DNA of 64,000 nucleotides, taken from Anoplopoma fimbria. Lineage: Eukaryota > Chordata > Actinopteri > Perciformes > Anoplopomatidae. The stretch is taken from contig NC_072467.1 in assembly GCF_027596085.1 (NCBI RefSeq), positions 26,447,734 to 26,511,733 of the forward strand, read 5' to 3'. Position numbers and translations under genes: made by a program. Shown here piece by piece: positions 24,966-36,850 of the stretch. Numbering within the stretch: the stretch's first letter is position 1; every line of letters starts with the position of its first letter. The notes under the pieces are model-generated. The model was not told the origin of the DNA. It did not search any database and saw only the letters and a list, made by a program, of their open reading frames with translations.

Positions 24966-25336
24966 ATGTTGTGTTACGTTACGCTGTGTTACGTTACGCT
25001 GTATTACGATACGCTGTATTACGATACGCTGTATTACGATATGCCGTATTACGATACGCCGTGTTACGTTACGCTGTGTTACGATACGCTGTGTTACGTT
25101 ACGCTGTTACGTTTGCTGTGTTACGATGCGCTGTTACGTTATGCTGTGTTACGATACGCTGTGTTACGATACGCTGCTATACGTTACGCTGTGATATGCT
25201 GTGATATGCTGTGATATGCTGTGATATGCTGTGTTACGTTGCACTGTGTTACGATACGATGTGTTACATTACACTACGTTACCGTGTGTCGTGATTTGTT
25301 CAGTCACCATGTGTTACGTCACGATGTGTTTCGTCA
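24966..25336 (+). repeat. 15-bp CpG-rich minisatellite
   Basis: About 370 bp of tandem 'tgtgttacgttacgc' and variants (ttacgatacgctgta). It includes a sub-array of four 10-bp gatatgctgt units (about 25191-25230) and decays after 25250. The unit is a multiple of three and has no stop in any forward frame, so all three frames stay open (LRYAV, CYVTL and YDTL repeats). These are not proteins. Confidence 0.95.
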
Positions 25337-26035
25337 AGATGTTTTGTAACATGGTTACCAAATACTGCATTGTGCCATAAAGTGCTTTGCTATGCTCTGT
25401 TTTGTTGCATCATGTGATTTTACTCCATGTTAAAATAGGCATTCATTGCATATTTAAAGACATACTATTGAAAAACCTGATCTTCAGAAACACTTGGCAT
25501 GTTTCTTCTCTTCCTGCTGCTTTTATGCTACAATGATGAATCATGTCAAATGTGTGGAAATCTTTTAATTAGTCTGTATGACTTTGAGATAACTGATTCA
25601 TTACTTTTTGAATCATTAACTTCAATTCCATCTGTTTTGCACCATGGTCAAATAAGAAAGCTCATTATTCGGAGTCATTGTGGGTTATATATAATGCATT
25701 TAATATTATAAATATAATATATTATAAATGTTAAGTATTTTAGAGCCGACGCTCTCCATTGAGAGCAATGAGTTATCATTTGATTATAATATCCAAGTAG
25801 CTTCATTAATCCCATGCATTTGTCCAGGAAATGTTTCCCTGAACAAAAGATGGGACCGGCGGCCATCTTTAATGAGAAGCTTCAAACACAACAACATGAA
25901 TGCACATACTGTTAAATGCTGACAGATGTTTGTTCCATATTCCGCTGAATCCATTAACAGCATACTCTGTGTTTTATTGTGTGTCACATTACAGTCACAA
26001 CATATGACTCACTGATGATGGTCTGATATCAGGTT

Positions 26036-26099
26036 GCATCCTGTAAATTTCCCCGCTGCGGGACTAATAAAGGATTATCTTATCTTATCTTATCTTATT
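26036..26099 (+). mobile_element. LINE/SINE 3' tail with (TTATC)n
   Basis: gcatcctgtaaatttccccg..ctgcgggactaataaaggat then ttatcttatcttatcttatt. This is a typical 3' end of a teleost non-LTR retrotransposon. No coding part remains. Confidence 0.75.
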
Positions 26100-26263
26100 A
26101 TGGGAATTGTAGGAAGTCATTTTTAGAGCTAAAAGTGAGGTTTCTCAGCCTCCGACCCCACTGAACATCCTGTGATTCTGTTTATGTCTTGTTTCCTCCT
26201 CAATTAAACTCCTCAAACAATCCCCCCCCCTCTCTCTCAGTGGGCTAATCAGGGAGCCACAAA

Positions 26264-26427
26264 ATGCAAATGTGGTTGTGAGAATGTCCTATTTCTTTAT
26301 AAATAGCTGAGTGTGATGAAGAGGAGGTGTGTACAGGAAACAGAATCAGTCCTATGATGTTGGATTGAGCTTGTTTGGTTCTTCGTGTTTGCTTTTCTCA
26401 ATTTCCTTCGGAGATTTATAGAATAAA
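26264..26427 (+). promoter_or_regulatory. Octamer plus TATA plus AATAAA cluster
   Basis: ATGCAAAT (26264-26271) lies 26 bases upstream of TATAAATA (26298-26305), with AATAAA at 26422-26427. The compact promoter-to-poly(A) arrangement could be a solo-LTR relic, a small intronic promoter or chance. No TG..CA ends or target duplication were identified. Confidence 0.25.
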
Positions 26428-27102
26428 GATCAAATATTTTGACCAAAAAAAGGTGTCATTTTAAAAATAGTGTTATAATCTGCTGAGAATAAAAGTGTCA
26501 AAGAGGGTAAAAAAAAGTCATATGTTTGTGAGAATGAATTTGAACTGCGAGAAAAAGTTGTTACATTAAGAGAATAAAGATTAAAAAAGGAAATTATTTG
26601 AGAATAGTCATGATATTAAGAAAAACATTATATTAAGTGACGTATTTTGAATAAATGACTTCTAAAGCTGGAATATTTTACTTAAATTGTATGTTAACAA
26701 GAACATTTATTTGTTTGTATTTTTTTAAGAATACTAGTGTATGATGTTTATTAGGAAATAAAATGTAATATATTAAAAACATTCATATATTCCCAACTAT
26801 TACAACCTCTTTTCTAAATGTAACAGTGACCAACAATTCTTTATCCACCCCTCCCTGAAGTTAATCCTCATTTATGTATAAATGACCTCCCAATCGACAG
26901 GAACACTAATTACTTATTATTGATTATCATTATTTAGAATGATGCAAGAATGATACATAAAACTGTCTCAAACATTGACTGTAAAGAGTTTAAGAGATCA
27001 TTGTGGTGAGGAAACAAATATGACTTTGTTAAAACATCTTTCTTAAAACAATACTCTTTTAAAAATATCTCCTATATTGTTCACAATTTAAAAACAGCAA
27101 CA

Positions 27103-27135
27103 TTAAAGGAATTGGGTCACACAAAAATGTGTCAT
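27103..27135 (+). mobile_element. TTAA-type MITE end
   Basis: TTAAAGGAATTGGGTCACAC followed by aaaaatgtg resembles the left end of teleost TTAA-target (piggyBac-like) MITEs. It lies about 80 bp upstream of the tafa5 exon. The other end was not found. Confidence 0.35.
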
Positions 27136-27211
27136 TAAATGATGTAAACAAATAAAATGAAACGTGATGATGAAACAAACGAACTCACCCGTCTCTCCTC
27201 TTCCTCCTCAG

Positions 27212-27339
27212 TTCGCATCGTGTGGACGCGACAGTGGTGCGAGATGTCTCCGTGTTTGGACGACGAAGGTTGCCATCTCCTGGTCAATCAGTCAGGCTGG
27301 ACCTGCACGCAACCGGGAGGCCGAGTCAAGACCACCACG
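27212..27339 (+). CDS. tafa5: TAFA5 (FAM19A5) coding exon, C-terminal cysteine cluster
   Basis: The acceptor is tctcctcttcctcctcag and the donor is ACG|gtgaga. TT completes the split codon (G|TT, Val), followed by 42 codons starting RIVWTRQWCEM and ending GGRVKTTT. The exon ends in phase 0. Four cysteines (QWCE, SPCL, EGCH, WTCT) continue the series from the previous exon. Joined, the spacing is CX14CX11CX4CX5CX10C, exactly the TAFA pattern. An N-glycosylation sequon (NQS) precedes GWTCTQPGG; mammals have a sequon at the same place. This exon is clearly less conserved than the previous one: about 12 of 43 residues differ from human as I remember it, including K to W, L to S and D to H, but no cysteine is affected. 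This suggests one of the two teleost TAFA5 paralogues. Confidence 0.97.
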
Positions 27340-29356
27340 GTGAGACCAGAGCGCGTGATGATATCCTGTAAACGTCACATCGCTTTAAGGAAGCCCCTTG
27401 TTTTTGTGACAATTAATCATGAGATGTTGCCTATTTTGGTATAAATATTCAAGCAATGGCTGACAAGAGGCCGTGGTATGTTTTAATTATATCACAGTTA
27501 AGGGCCGTTGTTCTACCTGAGGCGGTTGCTATGGAATGGTAGTTGCTATGGAATGTACTTAAGCAGCGTGCATATTTCTTTTTCACAGGCTAGCATTACA
27601 TAGAATTTATTATTTGGCTCTTTTTTATATTATTTCTACGTTGCCATTTATTTTGCAACCGTTGAAACACTGCTCAGCGTCAGCAGGATGACTTTGATGA
27701 CTTTTTGCTTGTTCACTTATACTCTCTATGGTGTTGCAACCAATCAGATTTGTTTTCTGAATCGTGGCGTTGGAGGCAGCGGTTTGTGTCTTTCTGCTGT
27801 GGTCAACTTTGTCAAACCTTCTCTTAACGAAGCGCTGCAGGTCGTTTAGGAGGTCGATTTTTTTTTTCTGCTCAATGAACTCCTCCATGTATCCGGTTTA
27901 CGAAGCTAACTTTATTGCTTTGTATCCGTAGCCTGTTCCATGTTTGCAGAAGTGATCCCCCATCGTGATATCATAAGAACGGTTGGGTTAGGATTCGTTG
28001 ACTACCCACCACTGCTAGCAGAGTTCTCCAGGTAGAATGTCTCCGGTTTCCAGGTTAAAGATTTGTCGTGGTTTCTGAAATACGTGAATAAGCTGTTCAC
28101 ATTCACATACCAGGATACCCCAAAGACCTGATCATAATACCAGGATGCTACAGATGTAAACGCACTCATTGAAACAGGTTTTGGTTGCTGTAATCATTCT
28201 TCTGTCCATATTGGCCATTAAGAGAAAACACGTTAGGAGGGGATATCTTAAAAGTCATTACGAACAAGGAGGAATGATTACAGAAAGAAAAAACTGTTTT
28301 AATGTACAACAAACAAATGTGCACCTGATTATTGCTTTTGAATCGGACGAGAATTTGAACCGATATTTTTCAAGAAGGAAACTTCAGGAAGTAAACTAAC
28401 GTTTTCTTTAGTAGACAGAAACAACAGTATTAGAATTGCAACAAGATAATATAAAATCTAGAAAATGACATGTAAAAAGATAAGGAGTAAAATTGTTGCA
28501 GTGTTGTTGTGAAAGAGGCAGGTGTGCAGAATTTATTTTGTAAAGATCAGAAATAATATTAAGGAGGACAATGTTACAAATAAGAAGAAAAACAGCTCTT
28601 CCTCCCTCTGTGTGTTTAGTTCCAATCAAAGATCTAATTATAAGAACTTCTAATAACATAATAAAAACCATCCTCGCTGCTGGCCGTTATTAAAATCCCC
28701 GCCTGTTTGTGTGTGTTGATTGAATAATTGCTACCCATGAGCGCTCTCTGCTCCGTCCGTCGCTCTTCACAGCGGCTGATTGGACTGGAGTAGTTCTCAA
28801 AAAGCCTCTTCATCATCACACCAACCGAACAACTCGTTCAAGAGCAGTTGATTTTGAGGACGCAGCCCTTCATCTTCGTTCTCCTGTTTGTCAATGAGGC
28901 TGATTGTCTGGTTACTGTTGTACGGTTGTGAGAGTTTCCGTTTTCTGCAGCTCTGATCACAGCTCACCTGTAAACTGAGCTGTGGTGGTTGAATTAGTTT
29001 TTCTTTCCCACTTTCTTTTTTTTTTTTTTTTTTAAACAACAAAACAGAACAAATCAGGAAATCAACAGACACGTGGTCAAATTAAACAACAACATTTTTC
29101 TCTGAATGTTGTCTCAGAATAAACACATATTTCCTTGACAAAAATAATAATAATAATAAAATAAAAATTAATAACAAATAATAACAAAAAATTAAAATAA
29201 TAAAAATAAATAAATAGAATTATATAGATCAAACATATGGGGATAAATGTACAATTACATAGAATGCTTACTTAGCTATCAAGCATAATCTACTCTAATA
29301 AAATAATTAATTAAAAGAGCTTTCATGCATGCACCCATGAATAAACACCTTTTTTT

Positions 29357-29500
29357 AAGATAAGATGGAACTTTATACATCTAAAAGGAAATTGCTGTTG
29401 AGCAGTTGCAGCACAATTTTGAAAGAGTGTCAATTTAAAGAGTGCATATAGAATATGAATAAATATTAATAATGTTAACAATGCTAAAAATATAAAGAAC
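29357..29500 (-). mobile_element. LINE/SINE 3' tail remnant
   Basis: aagataagatggaactttat..aaaaggaaattgctgttgag..cagttgcagcac. Same tail type and orientation as 18482. Confidence 0.6.
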
Positions 29501-29739
29501 TTATTGGATCATTGTAAAAAGATAATATTAAATCAATTATTTATCATTATTTTAATGTGAATTAAATAATCAGCTAAATAACAGTATTATATCATGAATG
29601 GATGGTGATTTTCTCTACACCCTCGATCGTGATCTTGACTCTAACTGGAAGCAGAGGATGATGGGAAAAGGTGCTTCATCCTCTGATCTCCATGAACATC
29701 TCTGACTCAAAACCAAACCTTTCTCTCATCTCTCGTCTT

Positions 29740-30000
29740 CATTTGGCTGAAAGATGGCGGCGTGTTGTTGTAGCATCTGCCGCCTCCGGCTCCAGAAAAT
29801 CGTAACAAAAACAGGGAGCACCACACACCAACGAGCTCCTCTGCTAATGAAGGACAGCGGATCTGATTTCCTCGCTGCGAGGCAAATTAAATTAAAGAGA
29901 CGCGGCGCTGAGTGGGCGGACTGACGCAAAACTCCACTGTGTTAACACGAGGAGAGCAGCGAGCGTTCATTAAAGCTCAGGAAGCAGCATAAGAGGAAGA
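29740..30000. other. Candidate conserved non-coding element
   Basis: aatgaaggacagcggatctg..cgctgcgaggcaaattaaat..taaagagacgcggcgctgag: complex, CpG-containing, not repetitive. It sits beside the minisatellite complex. Texture only. Confidence 0.3.
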
Positions 30001-30067
30001 AATGACGTTCAACTGGCCCTGAGGAGGTTTTACAGGCTTACAGGGACCTACAGAGGACTTAGTTATG

Positions 30068-30165
30068 TATATATGAGGGTCTACGGATCCTTTATTGATA
30101 TATAAGGGTCTATGGATCCTTTATTGATATATAAGGGTCTATGGATCCTTTATTGATGTATAAGG
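30068..30165 (+). repeat. 29-bp minisatellite, left block
   Basis: About three and a half units of 'tataagggtctatggatcctttattgata' (a BamHI-like GGATCC per unit). It stops abruptly at gatgtataagg, where the LINE fragment begins. The same array resumes at 30799. Confidence 0.97.
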
Positions 30166-30600
30166 ACAATAAATACACATACTATACAACTACACAGTCA
30201 CATATGACAATAAATACACATACTATACAACTACACAGATAAATACACATACTTATTATAAATATAAATACACATACTTACAATAAATACACATATATAC
30301 AACTACACAGACACAGACAATAAATACTATATACAACTTTATTGACAATAAATACCATACTATACAACTGACAATAAATACACATACTATACAACTACAC
30401 AGACAATAAATACACATACTATACAACTACACAGACAATAAATACACATACTATACAACTACACAGTGTTACACATACTATACAACTACACAGCAGCAAT
30501 AAATACTACTATACAACTACACAGACACAGACAATAAATACACATACTATACAACTACACAGACACAGACAATAAATACACATACTATACAACAAAATAA
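30166..30600 (-). repeat. Expanded LINE tail repeats
   Basis: About 12 partial and full copies of 'acaataaatacacatactatacaactacacag' with variable 'acacag' spacers. They directly abut the 3' UTR of the LINE fragment at 30601-30797, so the array looks like an amplified retrotransposon tail. Confidence 0.9.
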
Positions 30601-30797
30601 AGATAGAACAGGGATAAAAATGTACAGTATATCCAAATGGGGGGGGCTGGTCAGCATGTTGACAGACTGTGGTCTCCGCTGTTGTTGTACAGTCTGATGG
30701 CAGTGGGCACAAATGAGCGTCTGAAGCGCTCCGTCCTGCTCTTTGGTAGAATCAGCCCAGCTGATGGCTGAAAGTATAAGCTGCCCAGCTGTATAGC
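30601..30797 (-). pseudogene. LINE reverse-transcriptase ORF, C-terminal fragment (L2/Rex-like)
   Basis: On the minus strand, an open frame from about 30797 ends with a TGA at 30651-30653. It reads ..PSAGLILPKSRTERFRRSFV then PTAIRLYNNS.. before the stop. The pattern 'RTxRFRRSFVPTAIRLxN' is the typical carboxyl end of teleost non-LTR retrotransposon ORF2 proteins (L2/CR1/Rex group). The piece is 5'-truncated, lacks the reverse transcriptase core and sits inside the 29-bp minisatellite. It is not functional. Confidence 0.8.
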
Positions 30798-30798
30798 T

Positions 30799-31173
30799 GA
30801 TGTATAAGGGTCTATAGATCCTTTATTGATGTATAAGGGTCTATAGATCCTTTATTGATGTATAAGGGTCTATAGATCCTTTATTGATGTATAAGGGTCT
30901 ATAGATCCTTTATTGATGTATAAGGGTCTATAGATCCTTTATTGATGTATAAGGGTCTATGGATCCTTTATTGATGTATAAGGGTCTATAGATCCTTTAT
31001 TGATATATAAGGGTCTATAGATCCTTTATTGGTGTATAAGGGTCTATGGATCCTTTATTGATATATGAGGGTCTATGGATCCTTTATTGATGTATAAGGG
31101 TCTATGGATCCTTTATTGGTGTATAAGGGTCTATGGATCCTTTATTGGTGTATAAGGGTCTATGGATCCTTTA
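30799..31173 (+). repeat. 29-bp minisatellite, right block
   Basis: About 13 tandem copies of 'tgtataagggtctatagatcctttattga' with few variants (tatagatcc/tatggatcc, attga/attgg). Low divergence means recent expansion. There are no spacers, so it is not CRISPR-like. Confidence 0.98.
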
Positions 31174-32819
31174 CGATCTGATGGAAAAAAACTGTACGCC
31201 CACCTTCCTCTTAAAGGGAAACACAATTGTTCTTTAAAACCTCTTTAAATAGTGTGATTCTGGTCCGTCCTCTAAATTCAGCCAGTGTCTTAAATGTAGA
31301 TAAAAAAATCCTCAATGTTAACAGTGTTTGAGGTCATAGGAATTCAAGTCTAAATACAACTAATTTGAGAAAGCAAGTCACAAAAATGATACTGAACATA
31401 TCAGTAAAATGTTTCCACACATATTTTTAAAAAAATATCTGATTTCCCAATTCAATATCCACTCGTTGTGACTACAGTATTGTTACACTTCTATGTTTGG
31501 TCATATTTAGGGCACTTGGTATGGGCTAGGGAAAGATCATCTTTTAGGTGTAATACAGCCCAAAATGTGATTATTAACCGAAAAACCAAAATCTTTTCCT
31601 CGCCTTAGTCAAGGTGCTTTTGGTGCCAAATTCCAACCAAAGACAGGAGTCATGATACAAATTTCGATCTCTGGAGTCAAAGGGGGTAAATCACCTCAAA
31701 CTCCAACCAGCAACTCCAGTGATGTGAATATGTATAGAGCTTTCTTCAGTCAAAGAAAAAGTTAGCTGTGAATATAATCCAGGTAGCAATTATGTTTGTC
31801 AGAATAACTTGAGTGGGAAATCCATAGCTCAGTGAAAAGAGTGGGTCGGCCTGTAACCACGAGGTTGTTGGTGTTCTTCACTCTCCCCCCAACAGATTCT
31901 TCAAATGACACCAAATATGGTCCACTCTCTATGCTCCAGTATTATAATACAAAATTGACAGGGCGGTCTGGCAGCACCACAATTTACATTTATATAACTA
32001 GAATTATATGTTTGTCATACCTTACGACAACAGACATTTACAGCATCATTCCCAAAAAATAATTGGTATAAAGTCAGCACACTGACAGCTGTTGTTGCCT
32101 GTTTGTTTTGTGTTTGTTATGATTCGAGCATACTTTTATGCTAAACGCAGAATCTATGAGAGTTCCTGGAAGATATTGGTCATTGTTTTGTCGTTGCTGT
32201 TTGTTTGTTGTTAGTCAATTTCCAATAGTAGTTATACATACAATTACGTGAAGCGAGCATATCTGTCCACTTTGATGACTGGCTTTAATGTAATGTCGTC
32301 TTTTTCATGCTTTTATTTTATTTTATTATAATTTTTTGTCTATTTTGTATTGATTGTTTTTATTGTTTCATCTTTTGTTCTGTTTCATCAGTGTTTAAAT
32401 TTGACCTTAGTTTGTCTTGCTTATATTGCTGTGCTTTTGCTTCGTCTGTCAAAGCTTGCTATATAATTATTTTCTATGAGTATTAATAATTTGACAAATC
32501 GGCTTTTAAGGATCATTTAGAAAAGACAAAGTTAAATTTGCTATTTACTATTGACAATCATGCCATAAATCTCAATTACAGATTCGAATCCATTGACAGC
32601 CCTAATTGAAATAAAATAATAACCTTTTTTTATGAAGGCTAGCAATTGCTTCATACAAGGCAACAATGTTAACGTAATGTTAAGCCAAAAGAGAACCTTT
32701 AGGTAACAAAATACATGAGTTGTGGCGCAGGTTTTGACGGTCTGGTTTAGTTCCTGAGCCGTATATCCAGGTAAAGCAGCTCTTACAGCGGAGGCCATAG
32801 AGATAAACGCTTTCATGTT

Positions 32820-33140
32820 AGCGTAGCTTTAGAGACGCCGACGTCTATTCACCTGAAAAACTCACCCGGGTGCTTCGGAGCAGGACTTTTATTTCTCAGG
32901 AGGATTTTTAAACAATCAGATAATATTAAAAACGGGCTTATAGCTTGATTTAATATTTTAAGAAGCCATCGCTTTGGGATATTAATGAGATGATTTCTAT
33001 CTTGCTTTTTTGCTTTGAGGGTGAAATAAATAGTAACACCGCTCATTGTTTCTCTTCACCGGCCGTTATTCATCATAAAGCAATTATGTTGGAAACAAGG
33101 CCGCCTGCTCTCCAGTTTACTCCCAGCTGAAGTGTTTATC
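32820..33140. other. Candidate conserved non-coding element
   Basis: One of the most enhancer-like stretches in the window: gcttatagcttgatttaata, gccatcgctttgggatatta, atgagatgatttctatcttg and caccggccgttattcatcat. Many homeobox (TTAAT/ATTA) and SOX (ATTGTTT/ACAAT) cores lie in non-repetitive sequence. Conservation is not tested. Confidence 0.4.
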
Positions 33141-33359
33141 ATGGAAACAGCAGATAACACACACATACACACACACACACCTGATAACTGAAGATGGTGG
33201 TAGAGTAGTGATGTGTTACTGTCAACAAGATGAAGCTAGTTTCTGCTGTCTCGAGTTTTATTTCAATCTCACCGCTCTTATATAATCTATACAGAACAGA
33301 TAAAGCTGTAAAAAGCGACTGTACACTACCTGCTCAGCAGCATAAAGCAGACAAACACA

Positions 33360-33500
33360 GTTAGAGACTAGCTTGAGAAAGTAGTGAAGCATTTAGCAGC
33401 TAAAGAGACTGAAATTTCCCTCAGGAGTTGGTGGAGACCAAAAACGGAGCTAAAAGAGAGAGAATATTTTACCTACATTCATCAGGGGTACCAACACAAA
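33360..33500 (+). repeat. Dispersed repeat 'gtggagaccaaaaacggagc', copy 1
   Basis: gactagcttgagaaag..agcatttagcagctaaagag..ttccctcaggagttggtggag..accaaaaacggagctaaaag..attcatcagg is the reverse complement of 63570-63705. It resembles a common teleost interspersed repeat. Confidence 0.85.
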
Positions 33501-34329
33501 AACTACTAACGAAAAATGAAAAGTCATTGATATGTAAATGTTCACAACTTGTTTCTCAAGTGGCCAAAAACTTATTTTATTTAACATTATTGGTAAAAAC
33601 ATTTACCCCCCCACTCTGACTCTGTCTCTATCTTTGGACCCTTTGAGATCTTTAAGTTCTGAGAGTTTGAGTCAGCAACGATGGAGGTGCGTTCAGGTGG
33701 GGGTTGAAGAGGTTAAACCCGCACACAGCTGTTCACCTTTTTGAGCTTTTCTGCAGAAAGCGCTGAACATTTCATTTCCATCGTGCGTACTTGATCATTA
33801 CAGGCTGTGGAGCGAGGGTGTAATTTGCCGTTGCAGAGGTGTAATCAGGCATCGCAGCAGAGAGCGGAACTCATTTGTGTCACGCTGCATCGTCTCGCTG
33901 GGAGTTTCTTTTTTTTTTCACGACATAACCGTCCTTGAACAAAGTGCCTGACTTTACCTGTCTGTATTTTACCGTTTGTTGGAGTGTGTTTGTGTGGTGA
34001 AGCCTCCTGTCTAGTTGGAACCTGCAGAGGTACTTTGAATTTATTTTGGGTCACACTGGGAGAGAAAAGACTGAGGAACAAATCACACTCTGCTCAATCA
34101 GACAGAAATCCAATTCCCCTTGGAGAGAAGGACAACTATTTACTTTGAATGTGAACACAGGGACTGAATATCCTCTACATTTTATATATTTTTTTAGTTT
34201 TAGAACAAGACAGATTGCAGCTGCTTGTTTTCACCTTCCTGAAAGTTTTACTGAACAGTCTTTACAGTTTGATATCATTACATATTCAGTTTTCTTGTCA
34301 CCTTACCTCAAACCAAGGATGTTCTGAGT

Positions 34330-34550
34330 ACATTGACTCAAGTACTGTACTTCAAGGTACTTTATACTTCTCTTCCACTACATCTCAGAGGTAAATATTG
34401 TACTTTTTACTACATTTGTCTGACAGCTTTAGTTTCTTCTCAGATGACAGTTTTTCATCCCCTTCCTGTCCAGGTAAAACCACGTATCTCCAGATGTGTT
34501 GATGTTGAATGTTTGTGATGAACTGAAGGATGAAGTGTTTCCTTTCTGTT
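34330..34550 (+). mobile_element. hAT-like non-autonomous element, opposite orientation
   Basis: tgactcaagtactgtacttc..ccactacatctcagaggtaa..tgtctgacagctttagtttc leads into the internal segment, the reverse complement of 10450-10570 and 52680-52793. Homology stops at about 34546 (cctttct). Confidence 0.8.
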
Positions 34551-35574
34551 TAAATCACAAAAAGTACATATTTGTGAATTGATTAAATAAAGGTCAGTTC
34601 CACATCACCTTATATTATCTTGAATGGGTAAACCAGATATTAAGAATAGATATATGTTTGATAAATCTATACTTGTCTTATGTATGTTTTATTATAAAAA
34701 AAGCACTTTATATCTATAAATGAGACCAAACACATGCATTTAGGCTCCTGTGTTTTTCCTGTCAACAAACACAATGTATGTTAGCCTTTCATAGAAAGTA
34801 GGCTACACCACAACAGCCAGGCTCCGTCATGAGACTCAAAGATGTACTGCGGCTATAAATGGTAAAAAAAAACAACAATGGAACAAATTCTGCAAATTTA
34901 GTTGGCGACCCTTAAAAATCTTCTGCACCCCAACTGTGGGTCTCAACCCAGTCTTTGGCTTAAGTTTTTGTAAGCTGTGTTAGTGAAATGCTCTGAGTGA
35001 ATTTGAGTTTGACAATGTTGAAAGGAGTCATAAAGGAGAAAGTGATACTTTGGACATTGAGACATTGAGATAATGAGACAACATTTGAAGTTAATAAGGA
35101 CTAATTCAATTCAGTTCACCCTCTGTGGACATTAGAGACAGTTCTTAATGGAAAGAGGAAGTTGTGCTGATTACGCACCAATATGCAATGGATTATGGGA
35201 TATTGAGGGCAAAATGTTGTCCTGTTGTGTTTTCCAGAATGAGCCAGGAAACCTACACCAGCAGAGTGTTATGTTGTGTTTAGTGTTCACTTTAGTCTGA
35301 CTGAGTTACCTCCTCTTCCTACAAAAGGCGCTTCATGTGCGCTCCGACTGCAGGAATGCTCCGAACACACCTTCACCTCCATGTTTAATCAGCTGTGAGC
35401 GGAGCGTTTAGGGGCCCGTCTGAATGTTGATGCTGTTTTCAGAGTGATGTATGAGTTCTCAGTGCAATCCACCTCGTCCTTGTCTGACTCCTCCGGCTCT
35501 TTTAGGATTCCAGCTGCAGTCGAACAGGATGGAAATGAATAATTCAGGGAGCTGAGCGTCTCAGAGGTGTTTCT

Positions 35575-35622
35575 GATTCTTCTGATTCTTCTTCTTCTTC
35601 TGCTGCTTCTTCTTCTTCTTCT
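35575..35622 (+). repeat. (TTC)n-rich simple repeat
   Basis: ttctgattcttcttcttctt..ctgcttcttcttcttcttct, imperfect. Confidence 0.9.
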
Positions 35623-36439
35623 GAGACTTCACCTTGAAGCAGTTACAGCTAGAGCTCAGCCTCCACAGAGGGGACACAAATAAAGTGTCCCAGCTCGTCC
35701 CAAAGCTTGATATTTTTTTATCAGGGTATTCAGGGGAACATGTCTCCACACTCTATGAGATGCAGACTCTACTGTATGAATCAAAGTGTGGTGTAGGTGA
35801 GCTTAAAAACACCAAAGTTTGATTTATTCATTAGATTGTATACATTAACTTATGTAAAATTACAGTTTAATCAGTTCCAGCTCCATTGATGAACCATGAA
35901 GTTTAAGTCTGTTGCCATTATCAATTTTTTCTGATTTTTCATCATGAATTTTTGTGTATCAAAGCCTGATATATGTTCTTCCTCTGAGCCACAGAGCTCC
36001 ATTAAAAACACATCAATGAGCCCCACTGTTGCACTGACATGTTCCTTCGTTTATTTTGACTCAATCCCACATACACCGTCCTGCTGCGACAAATACTCAC
36101 TAGAGCAACACATAGGGATTAATCTGCCGCTCAAAATAGTTCCCAACAAATGCACTTCAACGTAGTCCAGAGAAAAGACAGCAAAAAAGATATCAAAAAA
36201 TTCTGAGGGCTAATGTAAATACTAAAGCAACTGATTCAGCTAAAGTATTGCTTAAAATACAAACATTTCCTGTGAGGGAAGTTGTTGTGCACGAATGCAC
36301 ACAAAAAGGAGGATAATCAGAAAATAGTTTCTTTTTGTTACCTTTCATTCGTCCTCCATTAAAGTCTGTTTGTACTGATATGCTTACATTTTTTAGGCGC
36401 TGGGATCTTCTTAACACCATTGGATAGAACAGCGTAGGG

Positions 36440-36495
36440 AGGTTACTCATATATAGAATTATATTTATTGTTTTTTGGGTGAACTATTCCTTTAA
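36440..36495 (-). mobile_element. TTAA-type MITE, right end
   Basis: ttttttgggtgaactattcc then tttaa. The reverse, TTAAAGGAATAGTTCACCC, is the classic terminus of teleost TTAA-target (piggyBac-like) MITEs. The element probably extends left through 36.2 kb, possibly to about 35.8 kb, but the left end is not defined. Confidence 0.5.
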
Positions 36496-36649
36496 ATAAA
36501 ATAATATTCTTTTTCACAAATTTGAGGCTAATTTCCAACCTGTTTCTTAGAAACCCCCTTGAAAATCTAGTTATGACAAATCTGCAAACATTTGTCCCAT
36601 ATGTCTTAAAAAAACACCTTAATAGGGTGTCTTCTTTTTTACTATATTC

Positions 36650-36850
36650 TGAAAGATTTTTCTCTGAAAGCAGCTGCATGTGACTGAAAACGACACTGTT
36701 CAGTTTGAGCTCCAGCTCAGCTGCTTTTAATTGGATGGAGGACCATGTGGTTGTTAATTCTGTGTGGGGCTTGTTTCTTCTAATGAAGCCCATTGGAGTC
36801 GAGACGCTCGTCCAAAGAGGAGTCAAACTGAGTGTTGAGGGGTTTTTAAT
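36650..36850. other. Candidate conserved non-coding element
   Basis: gcagctgcatgtgactgaaa..gctcagctgcttttaattgg..ttctaatgaagcccattgg: E-box and homeodomain cores in unique-looking sequence just after the MITE end. Texture only. Confidence 0.25.

Noticed and set aside
24910..25214. Three overlapping ORFs of LRYAV, CYVTL and YDTL repeats
   Set aside because: Products of the 15-bp minisatellite.
30799..31173. CRISPR-like array
   Set aside because: 29-bp units are directly contiguous without spacers, in vertebrate DNA; it is a minisatellite.
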